A DNA stretch of 38,266 bases from a virus: IMG/VR virus record IMGVR_UViG_3300034418_011152, positions 1-38,266 of that record, one strand, 5' to 3'. A model generated the notes under the pieces. It saw only the letters and a program-made list of their open reading frames with translations. It had not been told where the DNA came from and made no database searches. The first letter of the stretch is position 1. Every line of letters begins with the position of its first letter. Positions 7,918 to 15,988 of this stretch are shown here, piece after piece. A program made the translations under genes and the position numbers.

Positions 7918-9512
7918 TGCAACCACAGATAACTTCCTTGGAACAGTTTCAAAAGCTGTTCCAAGGGTCTGATACTTATTATGGTGAATCGAAACCTAAA
8001 GGAACTAAAAGACCTGATGGTAAAGACGAATATAAGTCTTGGATCAATCAAAACCCTATTCAAGATTCTGATTGGTCTGACCATGTTAATGGCTCTAGGC
8101 ATGTCGGTGTCGTTCCTATTCGTGATGATTCTACATGCTCATGGGGTGTCATAGACGTTGATAGATATAATTTAGACCACATCACTCTTATTAAAATAAT
8201 AAGGGAAAGAAAATATCCTTTAGTTCCTTATAGATCTAAATCTAACGGACTACATTTAATTTTACATGTAGATGGAACAGTCCCTGCAAAATTAATGAGA
8301 GAAAAATTAATTGAAATTGCAAGTGACTTAGGAGTTAAAGACGAAACAACTGATATATTCCCTGCACAAGATTATGTGGATCTTACTCCACAAGATTGGA
8401 ATGAAAAGAAAAAAGGAAACTTTGTAAATTTACCTTATCAAAAAGCAGCAAGGACTACTAGAATGGCTTTGTATGATAATGGAATGGGAGTACCTTTTAT
8501 TGATTTATATAACTACGTTCAAAAATTTATAGTTAAACCAGAAGATTTACATAAAATAAATACAGAGACAACTGAGGATCCAAAGCTAAAAGATTATCCT
8601 CCTTGCGTTCAAGGTTTTATTAAAAACAAAGTTAAAGAAGGACATGGAAGAAATGATGCTATGTTTAACTGTGCTGTTCTATGTAAAAAAATAAATCCAG
8701 ATGAACATGAATGGCCAGAACTATTTAGAGAAATAAATAAAATTGTAGGAGAACCACCTTTATCAGGTAAAGAATTAAATACATTAATCAATCAACATAA
8801 AAAAAATGAATATGGTTTTAGATGTGGAACCTCTATTGCTAAAGCACATTGTGATCAAAGAAAATGCTTAACTAAAAAATATGGAATTAATAGAAATGAA
8901 AGTATGCCAGAAGTGGGTAAGTTAATTAAATACAATGTATACCCAGAACCCTATTGGGTGTTACCTGTGAATGGAGTTAATATTAAATTAGATAATAAAG
9001 AATTATATTCACAAAGATTATTTGCTGAAAAGTTACAAACTGCGGATATTGTATGGAGAACATTAAAAGCATCTAAACAATCCCCTGACCCATGGTCTGA
9101 TTTTAAAGACGAGTTAATTAAAAATAAAATTGATATGGAGGGTTACGATGCATTAGCTGATAAGGATGATTTCTATAATTCTAAAATGGTTCAATTTTTT
9201 GAAGACAGTGAACTACATGAATCTTTTGATCAAATTGATAATGGTTACTTATGGTTGGATAATCAAGATGTTACAAAAGCAACGGAGCTTCGTTTTAAAA
9301 TACAAACGTTTCAAAAGTTTATGAAGAAAATGGGAAGTAATTGGGGATATAAAGAATGTACTAATTTTTTACAGTCTGGAGGTGCCACACCTAGCAAGAA
9401 ACATGATAATATACAGACAAGACATTGGAGAAGTCCTATGCCAAAGATTCAGCAGTATAAGAATAAAGAGGTGAGACATGAAAAGAAATCAGCTCCATGG
9501 CAAGACAATTAA
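7917..9512 (+). CDS. archaeo-eukaryotic type (AEP/TOTE-like) DNA primase
   Basis: The 531-aa protein has the primase-polymerase metal motif GVIDVD (D80, D82) and the SKSNGLHLIL motif with S109 and H113. A GNFVNLPYQ segment typical of the AEP domains of TOTE systems and phages follows near 180. A C-terminal PriCT-like region holds C303, C312 and C317 (CGTSIAKAHC, then C317), suggesting zinc. It should synthesise primers for the polymerase encoded 3 kb downstream. No helicase motifs are fused. The ATG overlaps the preceding stop, and its last 35 bases overlap the next gene. Confidence 0.78.
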   Translation: MQPQITSLEQFQKLFQGSDTYYGESKPKGTKRPDGKDEYKSWINQNPIQDSDWSDHVNGSRHVGVVPIRDDSTCSWGVIDVDRYNLDHITLIKIIRERKYPLVPYRSKSNGLHLILHVDGTVPAKLMREKLIEIASDLGVKDETTDIFPAQDYVDLTPQDWNEKKKGNFVNLPYQKAARTTRMALYDNGMGVPFIDLYNYVQKFIVKPEDLHKINTETTEDPKLKDYPPCVQGFIKNKVKEGHGRNDAMFNCAVLCKKINPDEHEWPELFREINKIVGEPPLSGKELNTLINQHKKNEYGFRCGTSIAKAHCDQRKCLTKKYGINRNESMPEVGKLIKYNVYPEPYWVLPVNGVNIKLDNKELYSQRLFAEKLQTADIVWRTLKASKQSPDPWSDFKDELIKNKIDMEGYDALADKDDFYNSKMVQFFEDSELHESFDQIDNGYLWLDNQDVTKATELRFKIQTFQKFMKKMGSNWGYKECTNFLQSGGATPSKKHDNIQTRHWRSPMPKIQQYKNKEVRHEKKSAPWQDN

Positions 9513-11097
9513 AATATTCGGTCCTCCAGGTACAGGTAAAACGTATCAATTATTAAGAAGGATAAAATATTATCTAAGACATGGTGTGCAAACAAATGAA
9601 ATTGCTTATTTTAGTTTTACTAATAAAGCAGTAAACGAAACTATCGATCGTTTAAAAACTATTAACTCTGATTATACAGAGGATACGTTTCCTTATTTTT
9701 CTACTATTCATAGTTTTGCTAGAAAACAATTTTCCGACATACCGGTACTAGATCCAAATGAAGACATGATTCAATTCCATACCGATTACGGAACCGTAAA
9801 AATAAATGTACAAAAAGGTTTTGAGGAACAATGTGTTTTTAACAATTGGTCTTTAAAAATTTATGACAAAGCACGGAACACGAAACAGGATCCAATTGCA
9901 TTATATAAACAACAGGATAGGAAAGAAGTAAGATTACCTCAATTTATATCTATCATAACAGCATATGAGTTATTTAAATCCTATGAAAGTGCTCCAGGTG
10001 TGCGAACTCAAGATCGATTAGATTTTACAGACATGATCTCTAAATTTATTGAAGAAGGCATTCCTCCTAAATTAAAAGTATTAATGATAGATGAAGCTCA
10101 AGATCTTACTCCATTACAATGGGATTTAGTTTTAAAATTAGCAGAGCATTCCGAGATTATCTATTTAGCGGGAGATGATGATCAAGCTATTTACGAATGG
10201 AATGGAGCAGATGCAGATTTTTTCATATCTTTTCCTGGTAAGAAAAAAATACTAAAACAATCTAGAAGAATACCAGGAAGAATTCATTATTTTTCTAAGT
10301 TATTAATGCTACCCGCTGAGGGATATAGAGAAAAGAAAGAGTTTAATCCTAAAGATATTGAGGGGTTTATAAACACTTATGCGGACATAAAAAGGGTCAA
10401 ATTTAATCGAAATGAGACTTGGATGATACTTTGTAGGATAAATACCGTAAAGGAAGAAATACAGCAGGATTTGTACGATATGGGGCTATATTATCAAGAT
10501 GTTCAGGGTAGAAAGTCTTTTAAAATTGAGCATTATCAAGCAATTCAATCATGGAGCCATTTGATGAATGGTGGTTCTATTACAAGAGAAGAGGCCTGTA
10601 TTATGTATACTTTTATTCAAAACATAGATTATGGATATAGAAGTGCAGATAGTCAAAAATGGTCTTTTGCACATCCTAACGAAGTATTTGATTATGATGA
10701 GTTACAAATTAGAGCGGGACTTAGAGAGGAAAAAGGACATTGGATAGATGCATTAAAGATAAGATTCAAAAGTAAAGAAAAAGAATATTTACAAAGACTC
10801 ATAAATAGTTATGGTGATCTAAATAACAAATCAAATATTATCGTGGATACAATACATGCAGTCAAAGGAGGAGAGGCAGACAATGTAGTTTTAATGGCTA
10901 AAGCTAATTGGCCATCTCACTACGAGAGAAAAAATCTACAAGAAAAAGTAAAAGAGTTAAGGGTGTGGTATACAGGTGTTACTCGTACAAAAAATCACCT
11001 TCATTTAATTAATACAGATCATAAATATCATTTTCCATTAGGAAAATTATTTAATACATACAAGGCGAACTATGACAAGCAAAGACGACTTTCTTAA
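9478..11097 (+). CDS. UvrD/Rep-like superfamily 1 DNA helicase
   Basis: The 539-aa protein shows motif I GPPGTGKT (15-22), motif II DEAQD (205-209), motif III GDDDQAIY (232-239), a THAVKG-type motif V as TIHAVKGGE (458-466) and motif VI VTRT (R503). This is a complete 3'-5' UvrD-type ATPase, somewhat short, with a reduced 2B region. It probably serves as replicative or recombination helicase, since no DnaB-like gene is present in the window. GAGG before the ATG supports this start although it overlaps the primase by 35 bases. Confidence 0.9.
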   Translation: MKRNQLHGKTIKIFGPPGTGKTYQLLRRIKYYLRHGVQTNEIAYFSFTNKAVNETIDRLKTINSDYTEDTFPYFSTIHSFARKQFSDIPVLDPNEDMIQFHTDYGTVKINVQKGFEEQCVFNNWSLKIYDKARNTKQDPIALYKQQDRKEVRLPQFISIITAYELFKSYESAPGVRTQDRLDFTDMISKFIEEGIPPKLKVLMIDEAQDLTPLQWDLVLKLAEHSEIIYLAGDDDQAIYEWNGADADFFISFPGKKKILKQSRRIPGRIHYFSKLLMLPAEGYREKKEFNPKDIEGFINTYADIKRVKFNRNETWMILCRINTVKEEIQQDLYDMGLYYQDVQGRKSFKIEHYQAIQSWSHLMNGGSITREEACIMYTFIQNIDYGYRSADSQKWSFAHPNEVFDYDELQIRAGLREEKGHWIDALKIRFKSKEKEYLQRLINSYGDLNNKSNIIVDTIHAVKGGEADNVVLMAKANWPSHYERKNLQEKVKELRVWYTGVTRTKNHLHLINTDHKYHFPLGKLFNTYKANYDKQRRLS

Positions 11098-11314
11098 AAT
11101 ATTCCCAGATGACAATCAAATTGGAGGATCTCATTACAAAGAATTTACGATCCAACCTTGGACGTTTATTAGAAAAAATAAATTGTCTTACTTTCAAGGG
11201 AATGTAATTAAATATGTATGCCGTTACGAAAATAAAAACGGTATAGAAGATTTAGAAAAAATAAAACATTATTGCGATTTAGAAATCAAATCCTTGAAAG
11301 AAGAAAAACAATGA
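11072..11314 (+). CDS. DUF3310 protein (T7 gp1.7-related domain)
   Basis: The 80-aa protein is essentially one DUF3310 domain: IGGSHYKEFTIQPW, then FQGNVIKYVCRYENKNG and DLEKIKHY. In T7 the domain forms part of gp1.7, a nucleotide kinase, but the free-standing version has no proven activity. Location beside helicase and polymerase suggests a link with nucleotide supply. It overlaps the helicase by 26 bases and the next gene by four (ATGA). Confidence 0.85.
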   Translation: MTSKDDFLKIFPDDNQIGGSHYKEFTIQPWTFIRKNKLSYFQGNVIKYVCRYENKNGIEDLEKIKHYCDLEIKSLKEEKQ

Positions 11315-11982
11315 AACGATATTGGCATCCTATAAAACAAGTTACAGAATTTATTGAATCTATAGCACAAGGAAAAGTTTTAGAGTTAGGACCAGGTTCT
11401 ATACCTTTTAATAAAGCAACACATTTTTGTGGTCATAGTGAAGAAGAGAAATCTCGTTTCCAAAATTATTCGTTGTGTGATTTTTCATCTCAAGTTTTTC
11501 CATACGAAAATAAAGAATTTGATTTTGTTTATGCAAGACATGTTATTGAAGATTTAAATAATCCTGTTCATTTTTTACAAGAATGTAAACGTATAGCAAA
11601 AGCTGGATATTTTGAAACACCATCCCCTTACGTTGAAATTCAAAAATATATTGAACATGATGGGGCTATACATAAAGGATACCATCATCATTTTAGTTAT
11701 GTTTGGACAAAAAATAATACGATTAATATTTTACATAAATATCCAATTACAGAACATATGGATATTAAAGTAAAGACAGAACTGTTAGATGACCCTTTTA
11801 ATTGGAACAATTATTTTTTGTGGGAAAATGATTTTGATATTCAGCATTGGCGACATGAAAGAAATTTTAATACTATTGAAGATTATCCAAATTTAATTTG
11901 CCAAGCTATTGATGAAGGGATAAAACATGGCAATCAATTTAAAACAAAAATTTTAAAGCATGCAAAAACCAATAGAGGTTAA
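11311..11982 (+). CDS. class I SAM-dependent methyltransferase
   Basis: From the ATG at 11311 (ATGA overlap) the 223-aa protein has the Rossmann motif VLELGPGS (23-30), a second strand with the acidic SLCDFSS, and the motif IV region FDFVYARHVIEDLNNP typical of Methyltransf_11-like enzymes. A His-rich stretch (YHHHFSYVW) follows. The substrate is unknown; it could modify a small molecule, a sugar or a base. It overlaps the next gene, also a methyltransferase, by 23 bases, so the two are likely co-translated. Confidence 0.75.
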   Translation: MKRYWHPIKQVTEFIESIAQGKVLELGPGSIPFNKATHFCGHSEEEKSRFQNYSLCDFSSQVFPYENKEFDFVYARHVIEDLNNPVHFLQECKRIAKAGYFETPSPYVEIQKYIEHDGAIHKGYHHHFSYVWTKNNTINILHKYPITEHMDIKVKTELLDDPFNWNNYFLWENDFDIQHWRHERNFNTIEDYPNLICQAIDEGIKHGNQFKTKILKHAKTNRG

Positions 11983-12625
11983 TACTAATTTATACAGACG
12001 ATTAAAAGAAAACGGTATACGATTTAATAATATTATTGATGTAGGTTGTTACAAAGGATCTTGGACAAGTAAGCTTAAATTAAGTTATCCTGATGCAAAT
12101 TATTATTTAATAGACCCTAATGATAAATATAAAGAAAAATTAGAAATACTAGGAACTTTTTACCAAGAGGTAGTCGGTCAGCAAAAAGAGGAAAGAGAGT
12201 TTAACTTTAGTGAAAACGAATTAGAAGAAACAGGTAATTCTTTATATGATGAAAATTCTAATATTGAATTTAATAAAAAAACAATCATGGTAAAACCCTT
12301 AAAAGACATCGTGCCTGATCAAACTTATGATTTAATCAAAATGGATGTGCAAGGAGCAGAACTAGAAATTATAGAAGGTTCTTTAGAATTGTTTCAAAAA
12401 ACTAAATTCGTTCAATTAGAATGTCCTGTCCATCATAACAATAAAGGTGCTCCTGAGTTTGAACATTATATTAACTATATGGCTAATTCTAATTTTAAAG
12501 TATTTGACATTGATACAATATTCTTTAATAACAAATTAATGGTTTTAGATTTTCTTTTTGTAAATACATTATTGCCAAAAGCATCTTCCTTAGAAAGCCA
12601 GACTTTAATTTATAATAAACTATGA
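11960..12625 (+). CDS. FkbM-family methyltransferase
   Basis: The 221-aa protein contains IIDVGCYKGSW (D27-V-G) as SAM-binding motif I, YLIDPN as motif II, and the FkbM signature LIKMDVQGAELEIIEGS followed by VQLE. FkbM enzymes are O-methyltransferases often acting on glycans or secondary metabolites. In phages they are common auxiliary genes of uncertain target. The start is inside the previous gene and the stop overlaps the polymerase start by four bases. Confidence 0.85.
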   Translation: MQKPIEVNTNLYRRLKENGIRFNNIIDVGCYKGSWTSKLKLSYPDANYYLIDPNDKYKEKLEILGTFYQEVVGQQKEEREFNFSENELEETGNSLYDENSNIEFNKKTIMVKPLKDIVPDQTYDLIKMDVQGAELEIIEGSLELFQKTKFVQLECPVHHNNKGAPEFEHYINYMANSNFKVFDIDTIFFNNKLMVLDFLFVNTLLPKASSLESQTLIYNKL

Positions 12626-14490
12626 CACATCAACTTAATTTTGTTTTTCAAGAATCGGATTGGGTATGTCCGTCTGAATACCCAGACTTATCTCATGCAG
12701 ATGCAATTGCAATTGACTTAGAAACTAAAGATCCAAATTTAAAAACATTAGGTCCAGGATGGCCACGATTTGATGGAGCGATCGTAGGGTTTGCCGTAGC
12801 TACAGCAGGTCAACAATATTATTTTCCTATTCAACATGATGCAGGAGGTAATATGGATTTGGCTATTACCACAGCTTACATGCAAGATTTATTAAAATTA
12901 CCTTGTCCTAAAATATTTCATAATGCACAATACGATGTAGGTTGGTTAAAAATTAATGGGTTTGAAATTAAAGGACCCATTATTGATACTATGATTGCAG
13001 CTGCAGTGGTTAATGAAAATAGATATTCATATTCATTAAATGCGTTGTCCTTTGATTTGTTAGGAGAAATTAAATCAGAAAACTTTTTAAATGAAAAAGC
13101 AAAAGAATGGGGTCTAGATCCTAAACAAGATATGTGGAGACTTCCAGCGGGTTATGTAGGTCATTATGCAGAGCAAGATGCAGCATTAACTTATAAACTT
13201 TGGCAACATTTAAAACCCATTATTATAAAAGAAAATTTACAAGACGTGTGGGAAATGGAGATGGAACTATTACCTATTCTTATTGAAATGAGAATGACAG
13301 GATTGAGAGTAGACTTAGATAAAATTAAAATATTAAAAAAAGAATTTATTACAGATGAAAATAAAATACTAAGAGAGATCCATGATCTTACCGGTATGAG
13401 AGTAGATATATGGGCTAATCGATCGGTAGCAAAGCTATTTGATCACTTAGGGTTAGATTATCCTAAAACAGAAAAAACAAAAGAACCTAGTTTTACTTCT
13501 AATTGGTTAGAGAATTGTGAGCATAAAATTGCAAAATTAATTAGAGATGCAAGAGAAGTAAATAAATTTCATTCTACTTTTTTAGATGCCATTGATAGAT
13601 ATTCTTTCAAAGGGAGAATTCATTCCGAGATACATCAATTAAGATCTGATGGCGGAGGAACCGTTTCAGGACGGTTAAGTTATTCCAATATGAACTTACA
13701 ACAAATTCCTGCACGTAATAAAGAATACGGAAATAAAATTAGAAGTTTATTTTTGCCAGAAGAAGGAAGACAGTGGGGGTCTTTTGATTACAGTCAACAA
13801 GAACCACGGCTCGTGGCTCACTATGCAGCTTCTATTGAGCAAGGCTTTACCGGTGCAGATGAATTTATTCAAGCTTATAAAAATGAAGAAGCAGACTTCC
13901 ATCAACTTGTTGCAGATATGGCAGGTATACCTAGATCAGCGGCTAAGACAATTAACCTGGGTATCTTTTATGGAATGGGTAAAAATAAATTGTCTAGAGA
14001 ACTTGGGATATCGAAAGAAGATGCAGAGCAACTACTACAACGATACGATGCAAGGGTTCCCTTTGTTAAGAAATTAGCTAATGAAGTTATGTCTTCTGCA
14101 AGTAAATTTGGATTTATAAGAACTATTAAAGGACGTAAATGTAGGTTTGATATGTGGGAGCCAACTACTTTTGGTATGTATCAATCTATGAAATACGAAG
14201 AAGCTAAGGCACATTATGGTAACAATATTAAACGAGCAGGAACATACAAAGCATTAAATAGATTAATTCAAGGATCAGCGGCAGATCAATCTAAACAAGC
14301 TATGATTGATTGTTATAAAGCAGGGCATAGACCTTTGTTACAGATACATGATGAATTATGTTTTTCTATTAATGAAGAAAAAGATATAGAAGTAATTAAA
14401 GAAAAAATGACAACGTGCATTGATAATCTAAAAGTACCTTTTACTGTAGATGTGGCTTTGGGGAGATCTTGGGGTGAAGCAAAAGAGTAA
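12622..14490 (+). CDS. polA: family A DNA polymerase with 3'-5' exonuclease
   Basis: The 622-aa enzyme has the DEDDy exonuclease motifs IDLET (D32, E34), FHNAQYDVGW and YAEQDAAL. The polymerase motifs are A (GSFDYSQQEPRLVAHYA), B (R438, K442, L446, Y450) and C (LLQIHDELCF). The 5'-nuclease domain is absent, as in phage replicative enzymes. At the E. coli Phe762 position it has leucine (L446). It ends the replication operon's main gene run and presumably copies the phage genome. The start overlaps the FkbM gene by four bases. Confidence 0.95.
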   Translation: MTHQLNFVFQESDWVCPSEYPDLSHADAIAIDLETKDPNLKTLGPGWPRFDGAIVGFAVATAGQQYYFPIQHDAGGNMDLAITTAYMQDLLKLPCPKIFHNAQYDVGWLKINGFEIKGPIIDTMIAAAVVNENRYSYSLNALSFDLLGEIKSENFLNEKAKEWGLDPKQDMWRLPAGYVGHYAEQDAALTYKLWQHLKPIIIKENLQDVWEMEMELLPILIEMRMTGLRVDLDKIKILKKEFITDENKILREIHDLTGMRVDIWANRSVAKLFDHLGLDYPKTEKTKEPSFTSNWLENCEHKIAKLIRDAREVNKFHSTFLDAIDRYSFKGRIHSEIHQLRSDGGGTVSGRLSYSNMNLQQIPARNKEYGNKIRSLFLPEEGRQWGSFDYSQQEPRLVAHYAASIEQGFTGADEFIQAYKNEEADFHQLVADMAGIPRSAAKTINLGIFYGMGKNKLSRELGISKEDAEQLLQRYDARVPFVKKLANEVMSSASKFGFIRTIKGRKCRFDMWEPTTFGMYQSMKYEEAKAHYGNNIKRAGTYKALNRLIQGSAADQSKQAMIDCYKAGHRPLLQIHDELCFSINEEKDIEVIKEKMTTCIDNLKVPFTVDVALGRSWGEAKE

Positions 14491-14522
14491 ATATCAAAAG
14501 TTTATTTTATGGATGACCAAAA

Positions 14523-14861
14523 ATGCAAAAACAATACAAAGACACTACAGAGAAAATGTGTTGTTCAAAATGCAACAGAAGAGAGATGGCTGTGAAACTA
14601 AAAAAATACATAAAGAAAAAAAATAAATTCTCTAAGTTTACTATGGAAGATGTAAAGTTAGTTCATTCCATGAAACCGTATTTACCAATCGAACGATTTA
14701 TAAAACTATACGGATACTTTAATTATAAAATATCTAAAGGCAAAAACGTAAAATATTTTTACCACTTAATGGAAATGGCAGTAGAGAGTAAATTTGCAGT
14801 GACAGGTATCCCTTGCCCAACTTGTCAAACTTGGGGTGTTCCCAAAAACAAACAAAATTAA
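14523..14861 (+). CDS. Cys-rich small protein, possible zinc binder
   Basis: The 112-aa protein begins with a CCSKC cluster (C13, C14, C17) and ends with CPTC near residue 98-101, a layout able to bind one zinc ion. The centre is Lys-rich and basic, suggesting nucleic acid contact. No family is recognised. It is the last plus gene before a convergent minus operon, and I see no terminator between the two. Confidence 0.6.
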   Translation: MQKQYKDTTEKMCCSKCNRREMAVKLKKYIKKKNKFSKFTMEDVKLVHSMKPYLPIERFIKLYGYFNYKISKGKNVKYFYHLMEMAVESKFAVTGIPCPTCQTWGVPKNKQN

Positions 14862-14865
14862 TTAG

Positions 14866-15078
14866 CTAAGAAGCGTAACTAAAATCTGTAGGATTTGGTG
14901 ATTGCGATTCTACTCTAGCAATGTCTAGGTCAAGGTTAACTAATAATTTTCTACATTTTCGAATTTCTTCCTGAATGTAGTTCATATCAGTTGTAACTTT
15001 ACCGTTCTCTAAATAAAGTTGGTTCCACTTGGATTCCAAGCTTATTTTCTTTGCTAGTATTAACTGAGATTGTAGCAT
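14866..15078 (-). CDS. small helical hypothetical protein (70 aa)
   Basis: GAGGAGG lies nine bases before the ATG on the minus strand, an excellent ribosome site. The protein is mostly helical with a possible coiled coil (IQEEIRKCRKLLVNLDLDIA). It overlaps the next upstream gene by 80 bases in another frame. Function unknown. Confidence 0.6.
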   Translation of the reverse strand: MLQSQLILAKKISLESKWNQLYLENGKVTTDMNYIQEEIRKCRKLLVNLDLDIARVESQSPNPTDFSYAS

Positions 15079-15265
15079 CCCTGTTAACCTCCTCGTAAGT
15101 TAGGAACAGTCTATTTTCTAAATAGTTACTGTTCGGTTTAGCAGTAATTTCTCCGCTCTTAACTTTTTCAGAGTAGATCAACCCTGCTTCATGAAAGTTG
15201 TTTCCTAGGACTATCCCATCGGTATAGTAACCTTTGTATCTAACTTGGATACGAAAAGCTTTCAT
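14999..15265 (-). CDS. small hypothetical protein (88 aa)
   Basis: The N-terminal half reads as a compact alpha/beta protein (MKAFRIQVRYKGYYTDG, then FHEAGLIYSEKVKSG). The C-terminal 26 codons share bases with the next gene. No Shine-Dalgarno is visible, and an AAGATAAT -10-like element lies just upstream, so it may be leaderless. Family unknown. Confidence 0.55.
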   Translation of the reverse strand: MKAFRIQVRYKGYYTDGIVLGNNFHEAGLIYSEKVKSGEITAKPNSNYLENRLFLTYEEVNRDATISVNTSKENKLGIQVEPTLFRER

Positions 15266-15305
15266 AAGATTATCTTAACACTTTTTTTAATAAAATCAAT
15301 CACTT

Positions 15306-15416
15306 TTAAAAAATAATAGCCCCTAGAATAAAGGATACAATTAATGATATAATTATGACTTTATTTTGGATAATTTTATCTTTAATATCTTTAGGCGTGT
15401 TTCCGTAAATTAGCAT
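15306..15416 (-). CDS. 36-aa single-pass membrane peptide
   Basis: GGAGGG lies eight bases upstream of the ATG on the minus strand. The peptide has a polar N-terminus (LIYGNTPKDIKDKI) and a 16-residue hydrophobic helix (VIIISLIVSFILGAII). It overlaps the preceding gene by 26 bases. Role unknown. Confidence 0.55.
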   Translation of the reverse strand: MLIYGNTPKDIKDKIIQNKVIIISLIVSFILGAIIF

Positions 15417-15543
15417 TTTTTTCCCTCCAAAATTTTTTCTTCCATAATATAAAACTTTCTTTACCGTCCCAATAAAAACCTTCAAATTCGTATCCTCTAC
15501 GTTTTTTAAAGTCTTTATTAGTATTAGTTGCTTTAACTATCAT
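15391..15543 (-). CDS. small basic hypothetical protein (50 aa)
   Basis: The frame begins MIVKATNTNKDFKKRRGYEF and is rich in Lys, Arg, Phe and Trp. Its ATG lies within the last codons of the ribbon-helix-helix gene (11-base overlap), which suggests translational coupling. No family is recognised. Confidence 0.5.
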   Translation of the reverse strand: MIVKATNTNKDFKKRRGYEFEGFYWDGKESFILWKKKFWREKNANLRKHA

Positions 15544-15754
15544 GGCCGTTTTTTAATGTTTTTACTTCTTCTAATAATTGTTCCATCATTTTAGAAGAAC
15601 TAACATTATTCTTTTTAGCTACTTTACTTACTTCTTGATCTACTAATTTAGCAATCATGGCTCCAGGTTTTCTATAACCATGTTTACATAATGCCTGTAG
15701 GAGTAAATAACTTTTCACATCTACTGCCACAGATTTCCATTTTGATATGTCCAT
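15533..15754 (-). CDS. ribbon-helix-helix (CopG/Arc-like) transcription regulator
   Basis: From ATG 15754 the 73-aa protein shows a short strand WKSVAVDV followed by two helices (KSYLLLQALCKHGY, then KPGAMIAKLVDQEV), the ribbon-helix-helix layout. A polar helical tail follows. The start at 15754 is preferred because AAAGG precedes it and the promoter predicted just upstream would start RNA near 15781, inside the longer alternative that begins at 15784. It heads a minus-strand operon and adjoins a dyad repeat, so it is a candidate repressor of this region and of itself. Confidence 0.6.
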   Translation of the reverse strand: MDISKWKSVAVDVKSYLLLQALCKHGYRKPGAMIAKLVDQEVSKVAKKNNVSSSKMMEQLLEEVKTLKNGHDS

Positions 15755-15787
15755 ATTTATACCTTTTTGATTGTTTGGAATCATAAG

Positions 15788-15815
15788 CTTATAATATTGA
15801 TAAATAATATGTCAA
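15788..15815 (-). promoter_or_regulatory. sigma70-like promoter of the regulator operon
   Basis: On the minus strand TTGACA (15815-15810) is a perfect -35, with a 16-base spacer and TATAAG (15793-15788) as -10. The expected RNA start is near 15781. It is divergent from the plus promoter at 15852. Confidence 0.7.
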
Positions 15816-15851
15816 CCCATGAAATTACATAAATTATAAGATATACACAAT

Positions 15852-15880
15852 TTGACTTTTTTCAAAAACTTTCCTATAAC
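15852..15880 (+). promoter_or_regulatory. sigma70-like promoter overlapping the dyad repeat
   Basis: TTGACT (15852-15857), an exact 17-base spacer and TATAAC (15875-15880) form a strong promoter. The dyad CCTATAACAATAGG (15873-15886) covers the -10 and start region, the classical position for a repressor operator. RNA would begin near 15887. Confidence 0.65.
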
Positions 15881-15886
15881 AATAGG
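15864..15886 (+). repeat. dyad repeat, copy 1 of 3 (23 bases shared)
   Basis: This 23-base stretch, from the run of five A to the final AGG, recurs exactly at 19466-19488 and 19536-19558. Its core CCTAT-AACA-ATAGG is an inverted repeat of five-base arms. In this copy it lies on a sigma70-like -10. Confidence 0.85.
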
Positions 15887-15972
15887 GCATAAGCCTTCCT
15901 ATGGGTTTATAATTTTTAGTGAATGTAAAGAGCAGGTAATTTTTGGCTCTTCTTGGATTACCTGCTTTTATT
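15887..15972 (+). ncRNA. candidate short RNA or attenuated leader (about 85 nt)
   Basis: RNA from the promoter at 15852 would run about 85 bases to a terminator. A first hairpin is AUAAGCC with GGUUUAU (one G-U pair), and the second is the terminator stem. An alternative stem, AAGAGC (15928-15933) with GCTCTT (15946-15951), shares bases with the terminator arm and excludes it, as in attenuators. No frame of useful length lies inside. This is inference from structure only. Confidence 0.4.
15931..15972 (+). terminator. rho-independent terminator or attenuator
   Basis: AGCAGGTAAT (15931-15940) pairs perfectly with ATTACCTGCT (15957-15966) and is followed by TTTATTCTG. It lies between promoter and gene, so it either ends a small RNA or attenuates transcription into the 761-aa gene. 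Confidence 0.7.
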
Positions 15973-15981
15973 CTGTATAAT
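15953..15981 (+). promoter_or_regulatory. candidate promoter giving a leaderless mRNA
   Basis: TTGGAT (15953-15958), a 17-base spacer and TATAAT (15976-15981) predict RNA starting at about 15988-15989, exactly at the ATG of the 761-aa gene, which lacks any Shine-Dalgarno sequence. The -35 lies in the loop and right arm of the terminator. Confidence 0.5.
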
Positions 15982-15988
15982 CATTCTC

